Assembly (NCBI RefSeq): GCF_007747215.1
Contig: NZ_CP036273.1
Location: forward strand, 3,332,322 to 3,396,321
From: Urbifossiella limnaea
GTDB taxonomy: Bacteria; Planctomycetota; Planctomycetia; Gemmatales; Gemmataceae
Length of the DNA stretch: 64,000 nucleotides
Direction of reading: 5' to 3'
In this document: piece after piece, positions 17,431 through 26,660 of the stretch
Numbering within the stretch: position 1 is the stretch's first letter
Layout: every line of letters begins with the position of its first letter
Notes under the pieces: generated by a model
What the model saw: only the letters and a program-made list of their open reading frames with translations
Told to the model about the DNA's origin: nothing
Database searches by the model: none
Made by a program: the position numbers and the translations under genes

Positions 17431-19245
17431 ATGACTGCTCCGCCCGCCCGGTCCTGGCTCCCGTGGCGGTCGCCGCGACTCGGCTGGTTCGCGTTCGCCG
17501 TGCTCGTCGTCGTCGGCGTTCCGCTGTTCCTGCGGATGCCCCTCTGGATCGACGCCACCCTGTACGACCTCGCGGCCCGCACCGTTCTCGCCGGCGGAGT
17601 CCACTACCGCGACGTGTTCGACACCAACACGCCCGGGTTCGTCTGGATCATGTGCGGCATCCGGGCGGTGTTCGGTACTTCGATCGAGGCCGCGCGTGCG
17701 GCCGACCTCGTCGTCGTGTCGGCCGCGGCCGCGCTGCTCTTGCGGCTGACCCGCGCCGCGGGGGCGACCGCGGCCGGTGTGGCCTGGACGGCCGCCGGCG
17801 TCGCCGGCTTCTACCTCTACGTCTCGGAGTTCAACCACCTCCAGCGTGACGTGTGGATGATGCTCCCTGTCCTTGGGGCGACGCACCTACGCATGCGCCG
17901 CGTCGCCGCCTCACGGTCCGGAGCGATGACCGACGGTAGCGTCTTCCGGTCGGCCGCACTCGAAGGGTTGGTGTGGGGGGCGGCGGTGTGGATCAAGCCG
18001 CACATCGTACCAGTGGCGGTCGTGTTGTGGGCGGTGTCGCAGGCGGGGCTCGCGGCCGGCGCCCCGCCCGGCGCGCGCGGGCGGCGGGCCGCGGCCGACC
18101 TGGTGGGCTCCCTCTCCGGCGGGCTCGTGGCAGGGGCGGCCGGGCTCGTGTGGCTGGTCGCGTCCGGCGCGTGGCCGTACTTCCTCGACGTGTTCCGGAA
18201 CTGGAACACGTCGTACCTCGGGCAGATGGCCGTCGAGTTCAGCGACCGGCTCGCGTACCAGCCCGGCTACTTCCCGCCGTGGAGCCTGTTCGTCGTCGTC
18301 GCCGTACCCCTTGCGGTGCTGAACGTCGTCGTCGGCCGGCCGTGGCGCGTCCCCGGCGCGGCGGACCTGCCCGACCCCGGCGAGCGGCTGCTGCCGAACT
18401 GGCTGTACTCCGTCCCCGAGGACGCCGACGCCCGTTTCGCCCGCACCGTACTTGGCGCCTTGTACCTCTCGTGGCTGCTGACCGCGCTCTGCCTCCAGAA
18501 GCGGTTCCACTACGTGCACGTCCCCGAGACCGTGCTAATGATCGCGCTCTTCGGCGCGAACCGGTGGGTAATCGCGGCACCGGTCCTGGCCGTGCAGACG
18601 GCGGTGATGGCGTGGCTGGTCGTGGCCCCGGTCGGGCCGTGGACGTGGGGAGGGGACGCGTTCCGGCACGTCGTGTGGGCGTACCCCGACCGCAGCCCGA
18701 ACCGGCTGCGCTGGTGGCCGGCGTGCTTCACCCGCGGCGTGTCGGGCGAGGTCCGCGACGGGGTGGCGTTCCAGTCCGACTACTTCGCCGGAATCGACTC
18801 GGCGGAGATCGACGAGGTGGCGGCGTTCCTTCGGACACAGGGCGTCGGCGACCGCGAGGTGATGGCGTGGAACGACTCGCCGCACGCCGTGTACCTGGCG
18901 CTCGGCGTCCGGCCGCCGATCCGCTTCATGCACCTGAGTACGGCCGCGGGTATGGGGGAGAACCAGCGCAGGTGGGTCCAAGAGGAGGTGGAGCGGGCCG
19001 CCCCCGGCGTCCGGTTCGTCGTGTCCGACCTGCTCCGGCTGTCGTCGTTCTACGCGAACGAGGATCAACACCACTTCACCAAGCCGGGGCCGGGGCCGCG
19101 CGACTTGCTCCCGCCGGTCGTGCCCCCGGAGGAACGGCAACTCTTCCCGCTGAACCAGCCCACGGTGTTCCGCTCCGGCGGCGGCCGTGGGCGGTACGTC
19201 GTCCACGTCCTGACCCGCCCCGTCGGGGACATCTACGTCCCCTGA
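17431..19245 (+). CDS. Multi-pass membrane glycosyltransferase-like protein (GT-C/GT39-like)
   Basis: A protein of about 604 residues. The first membrane segment is followed by the periplasmic loop GGVHYRDVFDTNTPGFVW, which carries the YRD(V/F)xD...PG signature of GT-C enzymes of the ArnT/PMT type, where the acidic residue is catalytic. About eight to ten hydrophobic segments run to residue 430, then a soluble C-terminal domain of about 180 residues (ADYFAGIDSAEIDEVAAF, ICG-free). It would transfer a sugar from a polyprenyl phosphate to lipid or protein on the outer face of the membrane. ATG 17431 was preferred to a GTG at 17368, because the added residues are only basic and polar; neither has a strong ribosome site. 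Substrate unknown. Confidence 0.72.
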   Translation: MTAPPARSWLPWRSPRLGWFAFAVLVVVGVPLFLRMPLWIDATLYDLAARTVLAGGVHYRDVFDTNTPGFVWIMCGIRAVFGTSIEAARAADLVVVSAAAALLLRLTRAAGATAAGVAWTAAGVAGFYLYVSEFNHLQRDVWMMLPVLGATHLRMRRVAASRSGAMTDGSVFRSAALEGLVWGAAVWIKPHIVPVAVVLWAVSQAGLAAGAPPGARGRRAAADLVGSLSGGLVAGAAGLVWLVASGAWPYFLDVFRNWNTSYLGQMAVEFSDRLAYQPGYFPPWSLFVVVAVPLAVLNVVVGRPWRVPGAADLPDPGERLLPNWLYSVPEDADARFARTVLGALYLSWLLTALCLQKRFHYVHVPETVLMIALFGANRWVIAAPVLAVQTAVMAWLVVAPVGPWTWGGDAFRHVVWAYPDRSPNRLRWWPACFTRGVSGEVRDGVAFQSDYFAGIDSAEIDEVAAFLRTQGVGDREVMAWNDSPHAVYLALGVRPPIRFMHLSTAAGMGENQRRWVQEEVERAAPGVRFVVSDLLRLSSFYANEDQHHFTKPGPGPRDLLPPVVPPEERQLFPLNQPTVFRSGGGRGRYVVHVLTRPVGDIYVP

Positions 19246-19260
19246 CGGACCGCCCCACCG

Positions 19261-20127
19261 TTACTCCGCCACGACCGGGTTGCGGAGGACGCCGATCCCC
19301 TGAATCTCGACCTCGGCCACGTCCCCGGCCTTGAGCAGCACCGGCGGCTTGCGGGCGATGCCGACGCCCGGCGGCGTGCCGGTGAAGATCAGGTCGCCCG
19401 GCTCCAGCGTCACCACCTGCGACAGGAACCACAGCATGTGCGGGACGCCGAAGATGAACTCCTTGGTGTTGGAGTTCTGCATCGTCTCGCCGTTCAGCCG
19501 CAGTTGCACCTGGAGCTTGTGGGGGTCACCCAGCTCGTCGGGCGTCACCAGCACCGGGCCGGTGGGGGCGAACGTGTCGAACGTCTTACCGATGCTCCAC
19601 TGCTTCTCCTCGCCGCGGAACTGCCAGTCGCGGGCGCTCACGTCGTGGCCGCAGGTGTAGCCGCCGACGTGCTGGAACGCCGTGTCATCGTTCGGGATGT
19701 GGCGGCCGCGCTTGCCGATGACGATGACGAGCTCCGCCTCGTAGTCCACCTTCTGGGCCACCTTCGGCAGCTTGATCGGGTCGCCGCTGGCGATGAGGGT
19801 GTTCGGGTACTTGGCGAACAGGACCGGCTCGGTGGGGATGGCCTTGCCGCCCTCAATGGCGTGGTCGCGGTAATTCAGACCGACGCAAAGAATTTTCGAC
19901 GGCTTCGGCACCGGCGGGAGCAGCTTCACGGCATTCGTGGCGTATCGGACGGCCTTCGAGCACTTGGCCGCGTCCGCGGCCGCAACCTTCACCCCGGCCC
20001 CGCCCGCGAGGAGATTCTTGATGCACGTCGGTAGGCCCGGGTCGGTGGCGTGCAGGTCGACGTAGTGGTCGCCGACGTGGGCGACGACGCGGGGGCCGTG
20101 GGGGGTGACGACGGTGGCGAGGCGCAT
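19261..20127 (-). CDS. Fumarylacetoacetate hydrolase (FAH) family protein
   Basis: A 288-residue cytoplasmic enzyme of the FAH superfamily (acylpyruvase, 2-keto-pentenoate hydratase/decarboxylase or related). An N-terminal small domain covers residues 1-70. The catalytic core opens with ILCVGLNYRDHA; the metal ligands are the glutamates in DYEAELVIVIGK and the aspartate in CGHDVSARDWQ. The closing FTGTPPGVG loop is present. Length and motif order are typical. It starts at ATG 20127 (MRLATVV), the usual family opening; the long open frame upstream is antisense to the next gene. It is divergent from a secreted unknown with 132 bases between. The substrate cannot be told from sequence. Confidence 0.88.
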   Translation of the reverse strand: MRLATVVTPHGPRVVAHVGDHYVDLHATDPGLPTCIKNLLAGGAGVKVAAADAAKCSKAVRYATNAVKLLPPVPKPSKILCVGLNYRDHAIEGGKAIPTEPVLFAKYPNTLIASGDPIKLPKVAQKVDYEAELVIVIGKRGRHIPNDDTAFQHVGGYTCGHDVSARDWQFRGEEKQWSIGKTFDTFAPTGPVLVTPDELGDPHKLQVQLRLNGETMQNSNTKEFIFGVPHMLWFLSQVVTLEPGDLIFTGTPPGVGIARKPPVLLKAGDVAEVEIQGIGVLRNPVVAE

Positions 20128-20202
20128 CGGGGGCGGGCTCCGGTGGGTGAGGCTGATGCCTGTATTGAATGAGTCCCGCGGCCGAAGGGAAGGACGCCCG
20201 GG

Positions 20203-20231
20203 TTGAGCGGGCCGCGACCCGGTGCTAGAGT
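20203..20231 (+). promoter_or_regulatory. Predicted sigma70-type promoter of the 596-residue secreted protein gene
   Basis: TTGAGC (20203-20208), a 17-base spacer and TAGAGT (20226-20231), with four of six matches in each box. The start of transcription would be near 20238, giving a 22-base leader that contains the GGGGGTGG ribosome site before ATG 20260. Confidence 0.42.
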
Positions 20232-20259
20232 TCGGGATGGTTCTGATTTGGGGGTGGTG

Positions 20260-22050
20260 ATGCGTCGGCTCCTGCTGGCACTGGCGGCGTGTGCGGTCGG
20301 CCCCGCGGCGGACGCGGGCGTGATCGTCGTCGCCAACTTCACCCCCGCCGAGGTGACGCTGACGGTGACCGAGCCGGAACGCGACAAGCAGACGATCACG
20401 CTCCAGCCGGCACAGGTGGCGCCGATCGGCGTCGGCGGCCCGGCCGTGCTCGTGGTGCCGGCGACGCCGCAGCACCTGGCCTACGACGTGGAGCCGTACA
20501 ACGCCTTCGTCATTCTCCCCGACGCCCAGACGGGCCGCCGGCTGGAGGGCGTCGAACTGCCGGGGATGCCGCTGGAGCAGGACACGAAACGCGGCGCTGC
20601 CCCGAAGCGCGACCCTGTTCGCGTGCCAGTGACGCTGCTGGTGGACGACGCCGACCCGCGAGCCGAGGCGCTGTGGAAGGACTTGGTCGGCAAGCGACTG
20701 GCCGCAGCGTCGGCCGTGTTCGAGGCCCACTGCGGCATCCGCTTCGAGGTCGCCGGCTTCGCCGTGTGGAAGTCCGAGCCGCAGGCGTCCACGGTGCCAG
20801 AACTCCTGGCCGACTTCCAGCAGAAGGTGAAGGCACCGCCTGGGGGTATCGCCGTCGGCTGGACGAGCCGCAAGGTGGACGAGAAGCCACGCGAGCCGGC
20901 CCCGTTCGGCGGCAGTCGTGCGGCGCCCTCGGGTCACCTGCTGATGCGCGAGTGGACGCCGCGCGACGAAGCCGAGCGGACGGAGACGCTGGTCCACCAC
21001 CTCGCCCTCGCGATGGGTGCAGTGCCGGTACCCGACGTGGGGTCGGTGATGCGCGCGCAACTGGGCAACGGCCTGGCGCTCCACGCCCAGTACAAGATGC
21101 GGTTCGACCCACTGAACGCCCTGGTGCTGAACGTGTGGGCCGACGAGCGCCGCAGCGGGAAGATCGAGAAGGCGGACGACTTGAGCCCGGCCGGCCGCGC
21201 CCGGCTGAAGCGCGTGTACGCGGCGCTGCTGAAGGCGAAGCCGGGCGAGCCGGCGGCGCTGGCTTACCTCAACGAGTTCGACCGCGACCTGGCCGCGGTG
21301 CCGAAGAAAGCAGTACCGCCGGAACCCGCCGCGCCGCCGAAGGCCGAGCTCAAGCGTGACCTGGTGGCGCGCCTGGTGGTGGCGGCGGTGACTGCGAAGG
21401 CCCGTCGGGCCGCCGCGCCCGGAGGCCCGACGGGCGACGGCCTGACCGTGCAGTACGTCCGCGCCGCGGCGACCGCAGCCCTCGCGGCCGACGTCGACGG
21501 GGTCTCAGCCGACGACCGCGTCGGCGGCTTCCTGCTCGGGCTCGCGGTGGCGCTCGACGACACCGACACGCTTGGGACTGAAGAGGCGATCCGCGAGCAG
21601 GTGGCGGGCGTGGAATCCGATAGCGCCCGCGCCGAGCGGCGCGAGGTGCTGGGGAACCCGACGGTCCACGGCCGCCGCGACCTGTGCCGCCGCTTCGCCG
21701 CGGGAGTTGCGTTGGGCGAACTCCTTCCGCGACAGGCCGCCGAAGCCGCGGCCGTGTCCCGCACCTTTCAGGCGCTCGACGGCCCGCGCCCCGCCGGGAT
21801 TGGTCTGTCGCCGCTGGCCGCGGAACTAGCCGGCATCGAGTTCACCCGCTTGCCGCGTGAAGACCTGGCACGCCTGACGCAGCTCGCGTCGCTGCCGAAC
21901 ACGACGGGCCTAATGCCGGACGTGGTCGGTCTGCCCGACGGCTTCTCGGCGGAGCGGTTCACCGCCCGCTACGGCTCGGCAACGGACGCACGCTTCCAGG
22001 CGGCGCTCGACGACCTGCGCCGCCGTGTACGACCCGCCGCGAAGCCGTAG
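20260..22050 (+). CDS. Secreted protein with degenerate metzincin-like domain, function unknown
   Basis: A 596-residue exported protein; the signal peptide is about residues 1-21 (MRRLLLALAACAVGPAADA). I do not recognise the family. Residues about 110-265 resemble a matrixin/reprolysin-type zincin: VFEAHCGIRFEVAGFAVW, then VHHLALAMGAVPVPDVGSVM. Set against HExxHxxGxxH with a Met-turn at +18, H246, G253 and M264 are kept, but the Glu is H247, the second His is L250 and the third is P256. Zinc binding and proteolysis are therefore unlikely. After a Pro/Ala linker (about 340-365), the C-terminal 230 residues are helical and Ala-rich with no motif I know. ATG 20260 follows the predicted promoter. 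It converges on the MFS gene with only 3 bases between stops. Confidence 0.7.
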   Translation: MRRLLLALAACAVGPAADAGVIVVANFTPAEVTLTVTEPERDKQTITLQPAQVAPIGVGGPAVLVVPATPQHLAYDVEPYNAFVILPDAQTGRRLEGVELPGMPLEQDTKRGAAPKRDPVRVPVTLLVDDADPRAEALWKDLVGKRLAAASAVFEAHCGIRFEVAGFAVWKSEPQASTVPELLADFQQKVKAPPGGIAVGWTSRKVDEKPREPAPFGGSRAAPSGHLLMREWTPRDEAERTETLVHHLALAMGAVPVPDVGSVMRAQLGNGLALHAQYKMRFDPLNALVLNVWADERRSGKIEKADDLSPAGRARLKRVYAALLKAKPGEPAALAYLNEFDRDLAAVPKKAVPPEPAAPPKAELKRDLVARLVVAAVTAKARRAAAPGGPTGDGLTVQYVRAAATAALAADVDGVSADDRVGGFLLGLAVALDDTDTLGTEEAIREQVAGVESDSARAERREVLGNPTVHGRRDLCRRFAAGVALGELLPRQAAEAAAVSRTFQALDGPRPAGIGLSPLAAELAGIEFTRLPREDLARLTQLASLPNTTGLMPDVVGLPDGFSAERFTARYGSATDARFQAALDDLRRRVRPAAKP

Positions 22051-22053
22051 CGA

Positions 22054-23535
22054 TCATTCCGGCAGCGGCCGGCCCTTTGTCTCAGGGGCGATCATGATGA
22101 GCACCAGCCCCACGGCGTAGACGCCGGCCACGACCGCACACGCCCGGCCGTAGTCGTCGTCGAACGCGGCCAGCAACGCCGGCATTTGGAGGTTCCCCGC
22201 CGCAGCGATGATGCGGCCGAAGTTGAACCCGAAGCCTTGCCCGGTAGCGCGGACAGCCGTGCGGAACAGCTCCGGCAAGTACAGCGGCAGCCAGCCGTAG
22301 AACCCCGCGGTCACGAACCCCATCAGCCCGGCCGTCATCACGAACGTCGGCCCGTACTCCGTGTTCAGCTGGTAGAACCCGACGATGGTCGCGAGAGACG
22401 CGACGCACAACGCCGCGTAGGCGGGTCGCCGGCCGATCAAGCCCCCGAGCAGCGCCGCCGCCACGCACCCCGCGGCCGCCCCGAGCGACGACGAGATTTG
22501 GATGATCGGCCGCGCCTCGGGCACGTCGCCGAAGGGCAGCTTGCCGACCCACTGGTACATCCACATGACGCCGCTCCACGTGGCGAGCAGCGGCACGCCG
22601 CTCAGTCCGGCGGCGAGGAGCATTCGTCCTAGCGTCTCGCGCCGGGCCGCGGGGGCCAGGCCGCTGCGACGGAGGTAGCCGCGTGCGGGGTGGAGGTAGC
22701 CGAGCGTCACGAGCACAACGCCGAGCAGCGAGCCGCCGAGTTGTGCGGCGAACGGCACGTCCTTCCGCGCCCACAGGAAAACGACGCCGCCGGCGGCCGC
22801 GGCTCCGCCGAGCACCGCGAGCAGATCGACGCCCGACCAGTACGACGCCCGCCCGGCCGCCTTCTCGCGCTCCCACTTTTCCGACTCGGGGACGAACAGC
22901 CGGATGAACAGCGTCAGCAGCGCCGGCACCGCGCCCGCTAGCATTAGCAACCGCCAGTTGCGGTTCGCCGTCAGTGCGTCGGCCGTACCTTCGGCGAGGC
23001 CGACGGACTGCAGCGCGGCAGCCAGTTCGGTGGCGCCGACGCGCGTCAGGCCGAGCGCGATCAGCCCGCAGACGGTGTAGCCGAGGTTGCCGAACGCCCC
23101 GATCCAGCCGGCGAGCGCCGCCCGCGACGTGTTCGGCCACAGTTCCATCACCAGCGCGACGCCGAGTGCCCACTCGCCGCCCATGCCGAGCGCCCCGAGG
23201 AAGCGCAGCGCCGTGAGCTGCAACGGCGTGGCCGACGCGGCGCTCAGGCCGCTGCACAGCGAGTACAGCAGCACGCTGGCCGTCATCGCCCGCACCCGTC
23301 CGACCTTGTCGCCGAGCCACCCGAACACGACGCCGCCGGTCGCGGCCCCGATGAGGAACGCGGCGAGCACCACCGCGTACCACAGGTCGAGCTCGGCCTG
23401 CGCCGGCGAGCCGCCGAGGAGTTCGCGGAGCGCGTCCTTGCCGACGAGCGGGAACAGGCCCATCTCCATGCCGTCGAACATCCAGCCGAGGAGGGCGGCG
23501 GCGAGGGCGAGGCGGCGGCCGCGGGCGGCGGTCAT
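22054..23535 (-). CDS. MFS transporter, sugar/organic-acid type
   Basis: A 493-residue major-facilitator protein with about 12 membrane segments. Signatures are GWMFDGMEMGLFPLVG in TM1, FGWLGDKVGRVRAM in loop 2-3 (the MFS G-x-L-x-D-x-x-G-R motif), GALGMGGEWALGVALVMELWP in TM4-5 and a second LIGRRPAY at the matching site in the C-terminal half. The pattern resembles the SHS/aromatic-acid or sialate type of proton symporters. A long cytoplasmic loop splits the halves, as usual. It is divergent from the S9 peptidase, with 63 bases between starts. The substrate is not evident. Confidence 0.88.
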   Translation of the reverse strand: MTAARGRRLALAAALLGWMFDGMEMGLFPLVGKDALRELLGGSPAQAELDLWYAVVLAAFLIGAATGGVVFGWLGDKVGRVRAMTASVLLYSLCSGLSAASATPLQLTALRFLGALGMGGEWALGVALVMELWPNTSRAALAGWIGAFGNLGYTVCGLIALGLTRVGATELAAALQSVGLAEGTADALTANRNWRLLMLAGAVPALLTLFIRLFVPESEKWEREKAAGRASYWSGVDLLAVLGGAAAAGGVVFLWARKDVPFAAQLGGSLLGVVLVTLGYLHPARGYLRRSGLAPAARRETLGRMLLAAGLSGVPLLATWSGVMWMYQWVGKLPFGDVPEARPIIQISSSLGAAAGCVAAALLGGLIGRRPAYAALCVASLATIVGFYQLNTEYGPTFVMTAGLMGFVTAGFYGWLPLYLPELFRTAVRATGQGFGFNFGRIIAAAGNLQMPALLAAFDDDYGRACAVVAGVYAVGLVLIMIAPETKGRPLPE

Positions 23536-23598
23536 GTCGAGTCTCGCGGGAGGGCGTGTGTCCGGTTACAGTATCGGGATTCCCGCCCGGAGCCTCCC

Positions 23599-25626
23599 AT
23601 GCGCCGAACCGCGTTCCTCGTTCTCCTCTTCGTCGTACCACCCGCTGCGGCACAACCGCGGCCGGTCACGCCCGCCGACTATGCCGGCGTCGCGACGGCC
23701 AACGAAGTCGCGGTTTCGCCGGACGGTACTCAGGTCGCGTACACCGTCGCCACGTGGGACGAGACGGCCGACAACCGCCGCACCGACCTGTGGGTGACGA
23801 CCACCGACGGGAAGGGGACGCCGCGACGGCTGACCTCCGGGCGTGCCAACGACCGCCACCCGAAGTGGGCCGCCGACGGCTCCGCGGTGTACGTCGTCCG
23901 CAACGTCAAGGAGAAGGACGCGAAGGTGCCGCCGCGCGACGGGTCGTCGCAGGTGTGGCGAGTCGGCGTGAACGACAAGGCTGCATCGGCCGCGCTCACG
24001 ACGGTGAAGGGCGGCGTGACGGGCTACGACCTCGCCGCCGCAGCCGGCTACGTGTTCTACACCGCCGACGATGAAGTGACCGACCCCGACGACTTCCTGA
24101 AGCTCCGCGAGCGCTACCCGCGGATCGAGTACGGCCATGGCAAGCGGAAGGTGTCGGTGCTGTACCGCGTGCCCACATCCGAGGGCGATGTGCTCACGAT
24201 CCACGCCGGAAAGCGGTACATCCGCGAGTTCGCCGTCACCACCGACGGCAAGCGTGTGGCGATGATTACCGCCCCGGACGACACCGTCATCCGCTGGGAA
24301 GGCGACTCGCGCGTCGACGTGTGGGAGGCCGGAAAGGTCACGGTCACCGACCAGGCGTGGAAAAAGTCCGCGTCGTCGCCGTGGCCGTGGCTCGAAGGGC
24401 TAGCGTGGAACCCGTCCGGCAACCGCCTCGCGTACGGCACGATCTTCGACGCCTATCCCGCCGAGGTCGTTGTGTGCGACCACGACGGCGGGAACTGGGC
24501 CGCGGGAAAGGTGAAGCGCGACGGCTGGCAGGTCCGCGGCTACGGCTCCCCGCTGGCGTGGAGGAGTGACGCGGTGCTCGGCCTCCTCACCGACGACCAG
24601 GCACGCGTCGGCTTCGCGGAATACGACACGACGAAGCAAACCACCGACCGCCAACCGCTCGACGGCGTGACCTACGGGTTCGCCTACGTCCCGGGTGGGA
24701 GCGGGCGGCGCGTGGCGATTCTCGGCACGCCTCAGAGCCTCGGCGAGTTGTGGTACTTTGGCGGGCCGGGCGCGCGGACCGGCATCAGCGATCTCAACCC
24801 GCAGGCGAAGGACTGGCGACTTCCGAGCGTCGAGCGCGTCACCTGGACCGCCCCGGACGGTACGAAGGTCGGCGGCGCCCTCGAACTCCCGCCGGACTAC
24901 AAGAAGGGTTCCCGCAAGTTGCCGCTCGTCGTGGCCATCCACGGCGGCCCGACCACGAGCAGCACGGCGGCGCTGCAGTTCGACCCGCACAACGGCCGGC
25001 TGTACTTCGCCGCCGCGGGGTACGCCGTACTCGCCCCCAACTACCGCGGCTCGACCGGCTACGGCGACAAGTTCACCACCAACCTGATCGGCCGCGAGAA
25101 CGACCTCGACGTGAAGGACATCCTGGCTGGCATCAGGCACCTGATCGACGCCGGCATCGCCGACCCGGACCGCGTCGCAGTGATGGGCTGGAGCAACGGC
25201 GGCTACCTCACCAACTGCCTGATTTCGCTGGCGGATTCGCCCGTCCGCGTCCGCGCGGCCAGCAGCGGGGCCGGCATCCTGGACACGGTCGCCGAGTGGG
25301 GCTTCAACGACGAGCCGGCGTACCCGCGTGTGTTCAAGAAGGGGCTGCCGTGGGAGCAGCCCGACCTGTACCGTCGCACGTCGCCGACGTACCAGCTCGG
25401 TAACGTCAAGACGCCGACGCTGATCCACGTCGGGGAGAAGGACGACCGCTGCCCGCCGGGCCACAGCCGGATGCTGTACCGGGCGCTGCGCGAGAACTTG
25501 AGCGTGCCGACGCAGTTGTGCGTGTACCCCGGCGAGCCGCACGGCCTCGGCAAGCTGTCACACCGACGGGCCAAGATGGAGTGGGACCTCGCGTGGTTCA
25601 ACCGCTACCTCCGAGCGGACCGGTAG
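23599..25626 (+). CDS. Secreted prolyl oligopeptidase family (S9) peptidase
   Basis: A 675-residue serine peptidase of the DPP4/acylaminoacyl-peptidase type, which removes or cuts short peptides. A signal peptide covers about residues 1-20, so it acts in the periplasm. A WD-like beta-propeller (TolB/DPP4-like) covers about 25-420, and the alpha/beta hydrolase domain about 430-672. The triad is complete: S532 in GWSNGGY, D615 in EKDDRCPP and H648 in GEPHGLG. The oxyanion region HGGPTT is also present. The GGAG ribosome site lies 7 bases before ATG 23599. It converges on the Ca2+/Na+ antiporter gene with a 9-base gap. Confidence 0.92.
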   Translation: MRRTAFLVLLFVVPPAAAQPRPVTPADYAGVATANEVAVSPDGTQVAYTVATWDETADNRRTDLWVTTTDGKGTPRRLTSGRANDRHPKWAADGSAVYVVRNVKEKDAKVPPRDGSSQVWRVGVNDKAASAALTTVKGGVTGYDLAAAAGYVFYTADDEVTDPDDFLKLRERYPRIEYGHGKRKVSVLYRVPTSEGDVLTIHAGKRYIREFAVTTDGKRVAMITAPDDTVIRWEGDSRVDVWEAGKVTVTDQAWKKSASSPWPWLEGLAWNPSGNRLAYGTIFDAYPAEVVVCDHDGGNWAAGKVKRDGWQVRGYGSPLAWRSDAVLGLLTDDQARVGFAEYDTTKQTTDRQPLDGVTYGFAYVPGGSGRRVAILGTPQSLGELWYFGGPGARTGISDLNPQAKDWRLPSVERVTWTAPDGTKVGGALELPPDYKKGSRKLPLVVAIHGGPTTSSTAALQFDPHNGRLYFAAAGYAVLAPNYRGSTGYGDKFTTNLIGRENDLDVKDILAGIRHLIDAGIADPDRVAVMGWSNGGYLTNCLISLADSPVRVRAASSGAGILDTVAEWGFNDEPAYPRVFKKGLPWEQPDLYRRTSPTYQLGNVKTPTLIHVGEKDDRCPPGHSRMLYRALRENLSVPTQLCVYPGEPHGLGKLSHRRAKMEWDLAWFNRYLRADR

Positions 25627-25635
25627 CTCGATCCG

Positions 25636-26583
25636 CTACGTGCGCGATACCTGCCAGGCCACGAAGCCGGCGTACGCGGCGACGAGCCCGGCCCCCTCCC
25701 ACCGGTGGACTCGCAGCCCGTTGCCGACGACCGCGAGTAGCAGGACGGCGAACCCTGTCATCACCGGCAACTCGGCGGTCAGGGCCGCGGCGGGGACGGG
25801 CACCGGCCGGACGAGTGCGGTCGTCCCCAGGATGAGGAGGATGTTGAACAGGTTCGACCCGGCGACGTTGCCGAGCACCAGGTCGGCCTCCCCGCGGATC
25901 GCCCCGGCGATGCACGCAGCAAGTTCTGGCAGGGACGTGCCGACGGCGACCACGGTGAGGCCGATTAGCCACTCGCTCACCCCGAGCCCGCGGGCCAGTT
26001 CGACCGCAGCCGTGACCATGAGGTGAGCACCGCCGATCAGTCCACCCAGCCCGGCCACAACCAGCACCGCCGCGACCGAGACCCGCAACTGGCCTGCGAC
26101 GGCCTGCCCGATCTCGGCCTTCACCGCCGGCGGCTCGGCCCGCGCGACCCGGTACATGTACACCGCCGCCCCGGCGAACCCGAGCAGCAGAACACCTCCG
26201 TCGGCCCGACCCACCCGCCCGTCACAACTCAGCACCCAGAGGAGCAGCGACGCCCCGATGACCGACGGCACCTCGACCTTCAACAGCCGCATGCCGGCGG
26301 CCAGCGGGGCCACCACGGCCGCAACCCCGAGAACCAGCCCGACGTTCGCGACGTTGCTCCCGATCACGTTCCCGACCGCGATTTCCGGGGTGTCGGCGAG
26401 GGCCGCCGAGAGGGAGACGACCAGTTCCGGGGCGGACGTGCCGAACCCCACGACGGTGAACCCGACGACGAACGGGGGGACACCCAGCGCCCGGGCCACC
26501 CTCCCCGCCCCGCGGACGAGCCACTCGGCACCGGTCCCGAGTACTGCCAGCCCTACGACGAAGAGTAGCAGGTGGGTCAGCAT
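25636..26583 (-). CDS. Calcium/sodium antiporter (CaCA superfamily, YrbG-like)
   Basis: A 315-residue inner-membrane exchanger with about ten hydrophobic segments. The two inverted alpha-repeats are clear: GFTVVGFGTSAPELVVS with GNVIGSNVANVGLVLG in the first half, and GLTVVAVGTSLPELAAC with GNVAGSNLFNILLILG in the second; the glutamates in the PEL motifs are the ion ligands. Length matches YrbG-type bacterial members. It starts at ATG 26583 (MLTHLLLFVVG); the frame remains open upstream only because it is antisense. It is the last gene of the minus-strand efflux/ion block, 77 bases after nhaA, and may share its transcript. Confidence 0.92.
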   Translation of the reverse strand: MLTHLLLFVVGLAVLGTGAEWLVRGAGRVARALGVPPFVVGFTVVGFGTSAPELVVSLSAALADTPEIAVGNVIGSNVANVGLVLGVAAVVAPLAAGMRLLKVEVPSVIGASLLLWVLSCDGRVGRADGGVLLLGFAGAAVYMYRVARAEPPAVKAEIGQAVAGQLRVSVAAVLVVAGLGGLIGGAHLMVTAAVELARGLGVSEWLIGLTVVAVGTSLPELAACIAGAIRGEADLVLGNVAGSNLFNILLILGTTALVRPVPVPAAALTAELPVMTGFAVLLLAVVGNGLRVHRWEGAGLVAAYAGFVAWQVSRT

Positions 26584-26660
26584 GAGGCTCCGATCGGTGA
26601 TCGTACGGTGTCGGCGGCGCCGCCCACGCGGCCCGCTTCGCACCCGCGCAGGCCGGTCGG

